Shown: piece after piece, positions 54,368-64,000 of the stretch
Layout of the letters: the number at the start of each line of letters is the position of its first letter
Position numbering within the stretch: the stretch's first letter is position 1
Source: Batkoa obscura
Lineage: Eukaryota; Entomophthoromycota; Entomophthoromycetes; Entomophthorales; Batkoaceae
DNA: 64,000 nucleotides
Direction: 5' to 3'
NCBI GenBank assembly: GCA_030770535.1
Contig: JASVEC010000062.1
Location: 1-64,000, forward strand
Notes under the pieces: generated by a model
The model's database searches: none
What the model was told of the DNA's origin: nothing
What the model saw: the letters and a program-made list of their open reading frames with translations, nothing else
Position numbers and translations under genes: made by a program

Positions 54368-56467
54368 TTATCTTAGAGATCTAAACTTCTCTTTAACAAC
54401 AGCCTTGTTAGTCCCTGGATCTCTGGTAATAACTTTGGATATAAACTTACGAAGAATAGCTAAATCCTCTTCCGAGGCCTCTTCAAGATTGTGTTTTTTT
54501 TTAAACTTCTCATATACTTGAACTGGAGTAATACCAGGGTTTTCTTCAACAATCTTTACAACATTTTTAGGTTGAAATAGGCTTTGCAAATCAGTACCTG
54601 CATTTGAAACTGTAGCTCGGTTTCTTGATTCTGAGTTTTGACTGTTTGGACTTTGTGACACCTTTTGCCTAGGTTGTTTGTTCGCATCTAATGCCCCATC
54701 AGCTGGCCTCTTTGATTGAGAGGAAGGGTTAAGAGTGGTAGTTTGAGAAAGTGGTGATGGTCTAAGTGGCTGATTTGCAGCTGCTCTAGCTCTAGCAATT
54801 GGATCAGTTTGTAAATCTCTTGCTCTCTTTTCATCTAATTTTTGGCGTTGAAGTACATTTTGAATAGCTTGGCTAGTATTTTTAGTTCCACGTTTAAGAC
54901 CACTTTGGTTTGTACTAACTGGTTTGGAGCTAGATTCTGCCTTTTTTCCTTTTGGCCCTTTTCTAGATTCTAACTTAAGTTTAGATGCTTCTCTCTTTTT
55001 CAATCCTGATTTACTTACGGGAGATCCATTTGCTAATGCTTTTTGTGCATCACGCTTATTTTCAACCGCAGTATCCATCTTTTCAATGTCTGATTCGTTA
55101 AATGAAGAATCAGAATCATTCGCGTTGTTGTTACTGAGATCAGCCATTTGTTCTTCGATTATCTGCTCTTCAATTTCTTCGGCTACATTCTCGCTATCTT
55201 CCTCTTCGTCTTCTTTGTTGTTTTCAGACTTACTACCTTCATCCTTATCCTCTCCAAACATGTCATCATCGAAATATCCAGCAGGATTCAAACGCTGTTG
55301 GCTTTTCTTAACTCTATCTTCAAAGGCTTTTGTATCCTCATCAATGTCATCTGCGGCAACTCCTTCATCATCATCTTGAAAATCTTCATCGTAGTCAACC
55401 TCCTCCATATCTTCCCCACGGCCATTGTTAAAATCACTATAGTTTTGTGCTCCATGTACTGTTTTAAGTTTAAGAGGATTGTACCCGCCAAATGCACTAG
55501 CAGTTACATCTGATTCTTTATCTTTCTTTAACATACTCTTAAGAGCATCACCAATTTTAGACTTGAGACTTCCTCCTTTCTTGGTTTTGTTTCTCACTCT
55601 AATGAGATTTTCTTTTTGCTCTAGGGTAAGCTCACTGGTTGGTGGACGGTAAGTAAAATTGTAAATGCGATCTACTTTTTTGATATATGTTCTTCCATTT
55701 TTTCCTTTAATTAAAGCAATATAACGAATGTCTTCCTCTTCATCGTGTTTTCCTTTAAGATGTTCAATACCATTTGCATCTGCTACAACCCAAGGCAGCG
55801 CTTCACGTAATTTTATTTCTCGAGCTTCTTTATCATGCTCAAAAATCTGAATTGTCTTTTTCTTGAACATATTTTGCTTATTGTATCCTGTACCTCCTTG
55901 TGAGGCTCCTCCTTTAGCATTCGCACCACCACCTGTTCCAAGATTCTTAGCTTCATTTTTAGCTATCTCTGCGAGTTCTTCTTTAGTTTTCTCAGCATAA
56001 AGGCGAACTTCTTTACGAATTAATTTCAAAGGAGCTTCAAGGTCTTTGATGTCATCTGCGTTGCGGATCTGCATCACATGCCTTCCTATACCATCTGGAG
56101 TTGGTTTATCGCTGTATAATTTTTTCTTTCTAACTGTTAACCCAAGTTTGGGCTTCGAGCCAATGAGTTTTGGCTCCTCATAAGGAGGAGCGACTAGTTC
56201 AGGATCAGCTTTAAGTTGTTCATAGTATCCCCTTGGTCTTTGGAACTTGGATAAGTCGGTAGGTAAAGACTTTGGGTCTTTAATGAAAATATTGGGGGCA
56301 ATCTCTTCTGCTGCAACATTGTTTTTGTTTCTCTCCGGACGACTTAATATTGGAAGAGGTCCAGGCACTACTTCAGGTTGCTGATACCAATACGTAGGCT
56401 CTTTTGTTGATTTATCATCTCCAGAATTGTTTTTTTCATCCTCCTTTTTTTTGTTGACTTCATCCAT
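54368..56467 (-). CDS. TFG1: TFIIF alpha subunit (RAP74/Tfg1)
   Basis: Single exon, 699 residues. Residues about 195-275 contain the dimerisation domain, with LPWVVADANGIEHLKGKHDE, IRYIALIKGKNGRTYIKKV and DRIYNFTYRPP. A long acidic/basic disordered centre follows (Asp/Glu runs about 345-460, then Lys/Ser-rich). The last about 70 residues form the winged helix (VVKIVEENPGITPVQVYEKF, LAILRKFISKVI) that contacts the CTD phosphatase FCP1 and DNA in other species. TFIIF escorts RNA polymerase II into the pre-initiation complex in the nucleus. The N-terminal 100 residues are Pro-rich and of unknown function. The protein is somewhat longer than human RAP74 (517). Confidence 0.92.
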   Translation of the reverse strand: MDEVNKKKEDEKNNSGDDKSTKEPTYWYQQPEVVPGPLPILSRPERNKNNVAAEEIAPNIFIKDPKSLPTDLSKFQRPRGYYEQLKADPELVAPPYEEPKLIGSKPKLGLTVRKKKLYSDKPTPDGIGRHVMQIRNADDIKDLEAPLKLIRKEVRLYAEKTKEELAEIAKNEAKNLGTGGGANAKGGASQGGTGYNKQNMFKKKTIQIFEHDKEAREIKLREALPWVVADANGIEHLKGKHDEEEDIRYIALIKGKNGRTYIKKVDRIYNFTYRPPTSELTLEQKENLIRVRNKTKKGGSLKSKIGDALKSMLKKDKESDVTASAFGGYNPLKLKTVHGAQNYSDFNNGRGEDMEEVDYDEDFQDDDEGVAADDIDEDTKAFEDRVKKSQQRLNPAGYFDDDMFGEDKDEGSKSENNKEDEEEDSENVAEEIEEQIIEEQMADLSNNNANDSDSSFNESDIEKMDTAVENKRDAQKALANGSPVSKSGLKKREASKLKLESRKGPKGKKAESSSKPVSTNQSGLKRGTKNTSQAIQNVLQRQKLDEKRARDLQTDPIARARAAANQPLRPSPLSQTTTLNPSSQSKRPADGALDANKQPRQKVSQSPNSQNSESRNRATVSNAGTDLQSLFQPKNVVKIVEENPGITPVQVYEKFKKKHNLEEASEEDLAILRKFISKVITRDPGTNKAVVKEKFRSLR

Positions 56468-57099
56468 TTTGATAATAAAAGCTAAGAATCATAGATGAAT
56501 CTGACAACTTATGTCATGGAATTTTTTTGGATTGAATGAGATGCTCATAAAATAAGCCAATCATAATACAAAATTTTATTTTTTTGCCAAGTTTTTGTTA
56601 CTATTAATTGCATTAATTTGATTCTACAGTTGTGATTTATGTTTGAATATTCTCATTATAAATAATTTGTTTTTTTGATTTTAATATATGTAGATTTAAT
56701 AAAAAGTCAGTTAAAATTGTAAAATTTTGTAATTTGCTTTTTTGTCCATTTTATATATAGCATAGTGTTAAGTTTTTTTTAAATGAATACTGGATAAAAA
56801 ATATTCTTATATAATATAAAATTAAGAAAACATCTAACTTAATAGCATTTTATACTTGGTTTGCAATTTTTGTAAAAACTAAATTAGACGAAATTCAACT
56901 ATTAAAATTTTTAATAATTAAAAATCAAACTTTAATAATAAATTTTTAAGCTTATAAATAATTATAAAAAATTAATTTATGAAAAGTGAAAGTTATATTT
57001 TAAATGCTTTAAATCAAACCAAATAAAATTAAATAAAAACCAAATAATTAATAAACATCCATTAATATAAATAAACCTAAAAAACAAAGCTATTTTATG

Positions 57100-57209
57100 T
57101 ATATGTGGATGTATTTTTGTGTTTAAGGATTTTATTAATAATCTTTCTACTTAAATAGTACCTGAAAAATCAAAAGAGTGATGAAGCCAAAAAAAACATC
57201 CCCATATAA
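57100..57209 (-). mobile_element. MITE copy 11
   Basis: Reverse orientation, about 110 bp. Left end TATATGTGGATGTATTTTTG, right end AAACATCCCCATATA. The interior is more diverged (AATAGTACCTGAAAAATC). Confidence 0.75.
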
Positions 57210-57306
57210 TAGCTTATTATATAATAAGTCATTAAAACTTTTATTTCAATTAGTTTAAATAAAAAAGTATTTTTTCATTTATTTCCTATGATTTGCATGA
57301 AAATTG

Positions 57307-57415
57307 CATATGGGGGTATTTTTTTTGGCTTCATCACTTTTTCTATCTTTTAAGTGCTATTTGAGTGGAAAATTTGTTAGTAAAATTCTCAAACACAAAA
57401 ATACAGCCCTACATT
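57307..57415 (+). mobile_element. MITE copy 12
   Basis: Forward orientation, about 109 bp. Left end CATATGGGGGTATTTTTTTT, right end AATACAGCCCTACAT, interior TCTTTTAAGTGCTATTTGAG. Confidence 0.75.
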
Positions 57416-57811
57416 ATGTTTATAAATTAAAGTTCATTTTGACTATATAACTCAAAATATAAAATTTACATAAAATACTATAAAGTTTAATAATTTGATT
57501 AAAGTATATAATATTAAAAAATAATTTAAAGAAAGTTTTAAATTACCATGTTAAAAATTTTTTATACTTTAATTAAATAATTGTATATAAAAATACAATA
57601 GTTATTCTTTATTATAATTGTTAAATGTAGATATTAAAATACAAAAATATTATTTTTATAATCATACTGTAAAAATTTTGTAGTAAATCTAAATAGAAAG
57701 TTTTAAATTAGTTGTACTTAAATTCAAAAATACAACAGCTTTTAATAGCAAAATTACTTGAAGTTAACTTAATTTACTATACAAATTAGAATTAATTTAA
57801 CTATAAGATTG

Positions 57812-58271
57812 TGTGAAATCTGATATTCAGTGAATGGAGCCAAAACAATCATTACTTATTGACTATACTGTAAGTCGGAAGATCTTAGTTTATATGACTA
57901 AGGTAGACTTAAGTTGCGAATAATAGCAAGTAATATGCTATAGACTATGTAAGACAATAGAATAGATGATACTACTGTAAAATCTACCCAAATTACTATT
58001 AAGAGAATTTAGTGGCTCTGTTAAAAGTACAACATCAGGAGATAATTCAGTTAGAAAGCCTTGAGTTATTATGTTCTATAGTTTCTTTTATACTCCAACA
58101 AGTATGGATATCAAAACGGGGAGATAATATCCTTCAGAGTCATGTGACAGAAATCCTCATACCAAATCAAGATAAGGGCTTGGGATTGATTGTGCCTGGA
58201 CTCGAGAACATAATGACCTAAGTGATTCTTTGTTATAATTAATCATAGAGCTGACAAAGTGATATTTCATG
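57812..58271 (-). mobile_element. Solo-LTR-like repeat, copy B
   Basis: About 460 bp in minus orientation, starting TGTGAAAT on the plus strand. Very similar to copy C over most of its length and less so to copy A. It has TATA-like and AATAAA-like signals, with no internal genes alongside. Moderately young relative to copy A. The family is not assigned. Confidence 0.65.
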
Positions 58272-58350
58272 ATTATAAACTAAAATAGCCTTTTATTAAA
58301 TGATTGTATTATTAAATATTAAAAATAAGTTTTAGAAGTCTAGTTACTAA

Positions 58351-60813
58351 TGGGGCTGTCCTAATTGGTTTCAGAATCTACTTAGAAATTAATCAAATTT
58401 AAAATTTAAGTTTGTGTCCAATATAACGGTTAAATCTAAAAAGCCTAAAATTAAATGTCTCTATTTAAAACTTATTTTAATTGTTTCCTTTTCTTAAATA
58501 GCTAATTTTCCTAACTATATATTTTATGTTAATTCTGTTAGATATTTAACAAATATATAATATATAACTATATGATTATATAATTATATAAATACATAAT
58601 TATATAAATACAGTTATTTGACTTTATTTGACTTTATTTTTTGTTGAAATAAAAATAAAATGCAAACTTTCATAACTAAACTTCGAAATCGAATTTTTGA
58701 AAACCTCAATACAATAGGGAGGAGTACACAATATAAACATTGTAACTCATTTACATCAATTTTAAGAGCTACTTATAACAACCCAAGGTTTATGGAATTT
58801 TATAATAAAACAAAACAAAGAAAAGATATATTATCAAAGTTTACTATCGATAATAATAAACTTAATCAAGCAATGTATAAAATTAGTGCTTTAAGGGAAA
58901 CAGGAAACAAAAGTCAGCAAGCAGCGTTATTATCAACTATAGCTTCAGTATATTCTTTTGATGAATGTAAGAGTTTTGGGTTTAATATAAATAGAAATCA
59001 ATATGATTATTCAAAAACAAGTAATAATAATAAAATATCAACATTAAAACCTATTATTAAAAATACAAAAAAATTAAAGATGACCAAATTGAAACTATCA
59101 TACAATATTTACTAAATGATTCAACTATTTCATCAAGATTTAATAAAAAAAATAACGATAGTAAATATTCATCAGATAATATATATATTAAATAAAAGTA
59201 GAAGAATGATATATAGTAAATATTTGAATGATCTAAGAGATAAAGCAGTAGCTAGGTCAACGTTCTTTAAATATATACCAAGTAATTTCAAAAATCCAGC
59301 AAGAAAAACGGATCTATGTAATATATGTGTCCAGCATACAGTTGGAAAAAAGTTATTTAAAAATAAAATAAATACAGAAATAAAAAACAAAGCAGAGATA
59401 GAAGAAATTTTCAACGAAGAAGAAAAATTATACAAATTACATAGATTCTGTGTTGATACTCAAAAAAACACATTTAATGAAACTATTAAAAAATTAAATA
59501 ACAAAAGTTGTATAATAGTTTTAGATTTTAAACAAAATATGGAAATAGGAACAAGACCAGATTCAATAAATCTAGATCATTATAATAAACAAGCTATATC
59601 AGTATTAGGCTTTGGTGTATTATATTTAAAAGATGATAAAACAATAGCCAAAGTTTACTTTGATTATTTATCTGAAATATTGAATCATGATTCAGCATAT
59701 GCAGGAGATTGTTTAATCGATTTGATCTCTACAGCTTTTATTTAAAAAGTTTACAAAAATTAATATATGGGCAGATAGAGGAAATCATTTTAGATCCCAA
59801 GAGTTTCTACACTATATGTTTAAAGAAATTCATAAAATAAATAGTAGTCTGAATGTTAATCTTAATTTTTTTGCTGAGCATCATGGAAAAAGTATAGTTG
59901 ATGGACATTTTGGAAACCTTTCAAAATGGAAAAGTAGTTTTGAAGCGTTAGGTAAAATAGAAGATATCGATCAATTAATTTCAAGATTTGAGGCTTTTAT
60001 TTGCGAGCATAATAAAATTAATAACTCGACTGTTAATAATGGGAAAACAGATATAATTTTTAAAAAGTATAAAAGAAACAAAAATACAAAAAGAATAATA
60101 GAGATGCAGGGCATTAAGAAGTATTTACACTTTATTAAACATAACAATAAACTACATTGTTATCCAGTATCTGATACATTAAAAAAAAGCGATATAGTCC
60201 CAATTAAAGTTATAGAGTCTATAGAAAATAGAAAAATTAAAAGATCGATCCCAGCTTACCTTACGAAGATAACAGAGAATTTAAAAATTTCGATATTTAC
60301 TAAGCAAGTAAGTAGTTTGTTGAATGATAGAAATAGATTGTTAAATGTTAAGATTACTTAAGTTATTAATAGCTAAGTTAATAAATAGTCAAAGAACAAG
60401 TAACTGTAATAATATGTAAAAACTATTATTACTTGTACTATATATGGATGGTTAATTATAGTTTTGGGGCTAACCACTCCCTCCTATGCAGCTATTTATT
60501 AACTTGGCAATGTATTAATAATGTAATTATAACATTAAAATAGTTTATTTATTTGATAACAAATCTACAATGTTGGTTATAAAGCAGTTGATAATAAATA
60601 TTTCTCAATTAAGCTTTATAAGAACATGTATTTAAGATCTAGTAGAAATTCAAGTAACTTACAGTATGAGCTATAATAGAATGATTTAGAACTGTGTTTG
60701 GGTACTTTTGTTTTAATAAAAGATGTGATTTTATAGAATTTTAAGCGAAGTTTTTAAAATACAAAATTTTTCAAAAATTGGATAAAATAATGAAACTAAT
60801 TCAGACAACCCCA
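58351..60813 (+). mobile_element. DNA transposon, copy 3 (decayed)
   Basis: 2463 bp, the same structure and ends (TGGGGCTGTCCTAATTGG and ATTCAGACAACCCCA) as copies 1 and 2 but with scattered substitutions and small indels, so older. The flanks (ACTAAT and AATATT) do not repeat ATAT. An AAT duplication or later change would explain them. It sits 80 bp from a solo-LTR-like repeat and upstream of a MITE cluster. Confidence 0.92.
58660..60361 (+). pseudogene. Transposase pseudogene
   Basis: Homologous over its whole length to the 567-residue transposase. A missing A in an A-run near 59070 shifts the frame. A 2-bp loss in the TA-run near 59185 restores it, leaving a scrambled stretch of about 38 codons. 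A second 2-bp loss near 59730 ends the frame at 59743-59745, and homology resumes from 59816. There is also an in-frame one-codon insertion near 59380. The catalytic-core sequence remains recognisable on both sides of the breaks (WADRGNHF here, against WADTGNHF). It is not expected to make active enzyme. Confidence 0.92.
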
Positions 60814-61227
60814 ATATTGAAATATATTTTAAAAAGCTTTAATATAGTAACTATAATTTTAATAAAGTTAAATATTAAGCTAAGTTTAAATAAACTATTA
60901 ATTAGTATACTAGTATTCTTATAAAGATTATTTATGAAGGTTTAAAATAGATAATTATTATATATTTATTATTAGAATAGTTATTAAAATTATAAAATAA
61001 CTTTCTTTTATAAAATGTTTTTATAAAAATTAGGTAAATGCATTAAATTTAAAAAAGTATAGTATAATGAAAACTGTTCATGCATATTAAAAAATCTAAA
61101 ATTAGGATGAACATGCTAACACAGAGTGGAAAAGTTATTAAATAGATTATTAGAACTAATTTTAAGATGAATGTATATAATTTAATAAATTTGGTATTAA
61201 TATTAGTGGTAGTCAGGCTTTTGTAAT
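60814..61227. other. Intergenic region
   Basis: AT-rich spacer between transposon copy 3 and the MITE cluster. Nothing recognised. Confidence 0.5.
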
Positions 61228-61335
61228 AATGTTGGTGATGTTTTTTTTGATTTCATTATTTTTCCATTTTCTAAGCGCTATTTGAGTGGAAAGATTGTTA
61301 ATAGAATTCTTAAACACAAAAAAACATCCCCATTT
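61228..61335 (+). mobile_element. MITE copy 13
   Basis: Forward orientation, about 108 bp. Left end GTTGGTGATGTTTTTTTTGA, right end AAACATCCCCATTTG, interior TTTTCTAAGCGCTATTTGAG. Confidence 0.75.
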
Positions 61336-61427
61336 GTTATTAAAAATAGATGTTGTTTTATAAACAGATAAATTAAGTAGAGCTTGATGTAAGTTATTTT
61401 TTTAATTTTAAAAACAGGATCTAGCTG

Positions 61428-61535
61428 AATATGAGAATTTGTTTTTTTGTTTGAGAACTTAACTAGAAATTTTGCCACTCAAATAGCCCTTAAGAAATGG
61501 AAAAAGTAATGAAACCAAAAAACACCCCCGTATAA
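61428..61535 (-). mobile_element. MITE copy 14
   Basis: Reverse orientation, about 108 bp. Left end ATATGAGAATTTGTTTTTTTG, right end AACACCCCCGTATA, interior CTCAAATAGCCCTTAAG. Confidence 0.7.
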
Positions 61536-61615
61536 AATCTAGATTTATTTTTAAATTTAATAGTGTTATTGTTAAGATTATATATATTATATCTGAGTGG
61601 TTTTTTATGATTAAA

Positions 61616-61725
61616 CATATGGGGATGTGTTTTTTGTGTTTAAGAATTCTATTAACAATCTTTCCAGTCAAATAGCGCTTAGAAAATGGAAAAATAATTA
61701 AACTAAAAAAAACAGCTCCATATTA
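61616..61725 (-). mobile_element. MITE copy 15
   Basis: Reverse orientation, about 110 bp. Left end CATATGGGGATGTGTTTTTT, right end AACAGCTCCATAT. It stops only 4 bp before the start of the solo-LTR-like repeat C. Confidence 0.75.
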
Positions 61726-61729
61726 ATCT

Positions 61730-62200
61730 TGTGAAATATTATGGAATACTGCTTTATCAGCTCTATGATTAATTATAACAAAGAATCACTTAGGTCATTA
61801 TGTTCTCGAGTCCAGGCACAATCAATCCCAAGCCCTTATCTTGATTTGGTATGAGGATTTCTGTCACATGACTCTGAAGGATATTATCTCCCCGTTTTGA
61901 TATCCATACTTGTTGGAGTATAAAAGAAACTATAGAACATAATAACTCAAGGCTTTCTAACTGAATTATCTCCTGATGTTGTACTTTTAATAAAGTTGCT
62001 AGATCTTTCTTATAATATTTCATATAAATTTTACAACAGTATCATCTATTTGATTTATCTTACATATCCATAACTTATTATATGCTATTGTTCATAATTC
62101 AAAACTATCTTGGTTACATAAACTAAAACCCTTCGACTTATAATTAATTAATCAAGCAAAAATTGCTTTTAACTCCAACCACTGAGTACCAGATTTCACA
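61730..62200 (+). mobile_element. Solo-LTR-like repeat, copy C
   Basis: About 471 bp with TG...CA ends (TGTGAAAT to ATTTCACA). It has a TATA-like GTATAAAAG, AATAAA and TATAATA signals. It closely matches copy B and so is of similar age. No internal retroelement region, so it is probably a solo remnant. The flanks show no clear 5-bp duplication. The family is not assigned. Confidence 0.65.
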
Positions 62201-63176
62201 ATACAAAAAACTAAAATAATAATTTTTTTACAGTTGTATTTGTAAAAGTTTAAAATTTAAAATAACTAAATTTTATTATAGAAGATAAAAATAATAATGT
62301 TAAGAATAATTTTTTATAACTATTAAATATAGATATTAAGTATAGAAGTAATGTTTCTTATAATTAAATAGTAGTTTTTTTATTAGCTATTTAATTTTTA
62401 TCTGATTTAATTTAAAACATTTAAAATATAAGTTCTTTTTTATAGCTTGATTTCTCATAATTATCTATGAGCTCAAAAATACATTTAATAAAATTTTAAG
62501 CAAAAAAATAAAAAGTTCCTAATAAAGAATACTTAGAATGATTTTTTTGTTTATTTTGTTAATTTAATTCAACTATTATAACATAAGTATATGATTACTA
62601 AAAAATCTTTTTATAATAGACATAGATAGTTGAGTTTGAAGGAGCATTTAAAAACTTTTGCCTTTTAATATAATATTTTCAACCTATCATAGTTATCTCA
62701 AAAAATTGAACAAGTGTAATTTTTACATTTTGTCTACTTTCACTTTTAACAACTATTTAAAAAATCAATAATTTTATTTATATTATTTTGAAGTAGCCTG
62801 TAATATGTTGAAAACATTGTATACAAAACTAAAAACTAAGAAAATTTTTAAAACGCTATGCTAAACTAAAGTAGTGAAAAATTGAAAGTATGAGATTTAC
62901 CGAGTTAAAACATTCAAATATGAAATTTAAGCTGTGATGACCCAAATAATGAACAATGAATTTAAACTTTATCACCATTTTTTTAGACATTTATTTTTTA
63001 CTAAGACAAGCAATAATGATTTAAAAGTCAACTTCATTGGTTAATCTTTCCTACTTGATAAAAAATATGTTTGGTCATAATAAAAAAATTAGAAAAATTC
63101 CATTCCCTAATTGTTACGTCATAGGAGTTATACTATAAATATTAAAACTCAACAATTGCTTTTGATTAATTTAAAA
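62201..63176. other. Intergenic region
   Basis: About 1 kb of AT-rich sequence. A TATA-like CTATAAATA lies near 63132-63140, about 40 bp before the ATG at 63177. Confidence 0.5.
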
Positions 63177-64000
63177 ATGGCTTTGTATCACAAATTTGTA
63201 TTTGGACTTTTAGTGTCAGAGGTAAACATTGAATCCATTTAAATGATATAATACTAAACGTTACTATAGATTATTACTTATATTGGCTTGATGGTATAAA
63301 GTTTTTTGGTTTTTTAGTTTGTATTTTAACTTTTAATTGTAAAGATCCCATTGCCAAATACTATGCGTCAAAGGATGCTGGTATGGATTAAGAATAATGT
63401 GATCAGTCGAGTTCAATATACCCTCAAAATTGTTGGAGTGTAAACTAATTTATTATTTATTTGATTATTAACTAATTTTCTTAGTTTTATCTTTATTTTA
63501 TTTATAGGTAGAAATATATCTTTTAATTTAATAATTATTTAATGTTGTAAAGATTCTATAAATGGTTTGAATAAGGCATTAGAGAAAGGTGAGATTACTG
63601 AGGGCACTGTTGATGTTCGTACAGATACATCTATTCAAGTTAAAAAGTTTTTTGCTCAACGTAACGTGTAATAATATTTAATTATACTACCATTTTCGTT
63701 TTTTAATCTTATACTAGATATTTGTGCGGAATCACTATGTTCCTTTCATTGTAAGATAATTTGCCTTAACAAACGTTATTCCTAATCTTTTATTAGTATT
63801 TTGAATTATACCTTCGAACAAATTATAGAGCTCTTAAACACCAAAGAAAAGTTAACCATCTTAGAATCAAATGTATTAGCTATAAATTTTATAGATTTTA
63901 ATTCTAATAATAATTGTTAGGCACCTAACGGATCCGAAATTAGCCAAAAGTTCGATGAACAAGTTAAAGAACTAGATCGTCTTAACGATGAATTACTTTT
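63177..64000 (+). pseudogene. 5' part of an unknown Cys-containing gene, possibly decayed (runs off window)
   Basis: The first exon would be 63177-63221 (MALYHKFVFGLLVSE, signal-peptide-like) followed by GTAAAC. Downstream stretches read coherently: NCKDPIAKYYASKDAGMD, then CDQSSSIYPQNCWSV after two in-frame TAA codons (63389-63391, 63395-63397). Next come CKDSINGLNKALEKGEIT (about 63549 on) preceded by another TAA, and YTFEQIIELLNTKEKLTILE (about 63805 on). After an intron it ends APNGSEISQKFDEQVKELD at the edge. The phase from exon 1 into the Cys-containing frame does not close with the visible acceptor. Either this is a relic or my exon model is wrong. The charged C-terminal segment resembles the partial exon at 45-171. 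Confidence 0.35.

Larger units (their letters stand above)
56468..57811. other. Intergenic region with two MITEs
   Basis: AT-rich. MITE copies near 57100-57209 and 57307-57415. No gene recognised. Confidence 0.55.

Noticed and set aside
58012-58221. Open frame of about 70 codons inside solo-LTR-like repeats B and C.
   Set aside because: It runs within the repeat, matches no known protein, and is absent from the older copy A.
63177-64000. TAA read as glutamine (alternative genetic code).
   Set aside because: LARP1, the PhnZ-like gene, aspartokinase, NAP1 and others end cleanly at TAA, so the standard code applies; decay or a wrong exon model is simpler.
1-64000. CRISPR arrays, tRNA and rRNA genes.
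   Set aside because: No spaced direct repeats of the right form and no cloverleaf or rRNA-like sequence was noticed; a tRNA scan was not possible here, so absence is not proven.

Overview
The window is AT-rich eukaryotic DNA. Its protein-coding genes carry many short GT-AG introns of roughly 45-100 nt, use ordinary stop codons, and often have TATA boxes 40-120 bp upstream of the start codon. The gene set is fungal: a fungal-specific transcription-factor domain, a laccase-like multicopper oxidase and a Hom3-type aspartokinase. It also keeps features that most Dikarya lack: a DM15-type LARP1, a farnesylation-type C-terminus on NAP1, a true trypsin, and an AT-AC U12-type intron. An early-diverging fungus such as an entomophthoralean (Conidiobolus-like) fits best. 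That placement is inference.

Layout. 1-8.9 kb: the last exon of an unknown gene, a trypsin (-), LARP1 (+) and an orphan (+). 9.8-12.2 kb: an intact DNA transposon, copy 1. 12.5-15.2 kb: a divergent pair, a PhyH-type Fe/2-oxoglutarate oxygenase (-) and an HD-domain protein (+). The HD protein keeps nearly all the residues I recall for the phosphonate-cleaving enzyme PhnZ. 16.5-18.3 kb: multicopper oxidase (-). 20.8-21.2 kb: a small secreted precursor with Kex2-type sites and repeated peptides (-). 21.8-24.2 kb: transposon copy 2, apparently identical to copy 1. 24.7-25.2 kb: a solo-LTR-like repeat. 26-31.7 kb: a GBF1/Gea-type Arf-GEF (+). 31.8-35 kb: a METTL21-like methyltransferase (-) and aspartokinase (+), divergent. 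36.2-37.8 kb: a leucine-rich-repeat protein (-). 40.5-42.2 kb: a transcription factor (+). 42.4-43.8 kb: NAP1 (-). 45.2-47.5 kb: EXO1 (-). 47.9-50.4 kb: a tiny gene (-) divergent from NPRL3 (+). 50.9-53.6 kb: FHIP-like dynein-adaptor subunit (-). 54.4-56.5 kb: TFIIF alpha (-). 57-62.2 kb: a nest of MITEs, two solo-LTR-like repeats and a decayed third transposon copy. 63.2 kb to the end: the start of a cysteine-containing gene that may be a relic.

Mobile DNA shapes the spaces between genes. At least 15 copies of one ~105-bp inverted-repeat MITE family lie there. The MITE ends (GGGGATGT...) and ATAT flanks resemble those of the autonomous transposon (GGGGCTGT..., ATAT flanks). The most notable biology is the putative phosphonate-degradation pair, the U12-type intron in aspartokinase, the repeated-peptide precursor, and a covarying hairpin inside the transposon. 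All exon models are by-eye reconstructions from splice signals, reading phase and family conservation. No database search was run.
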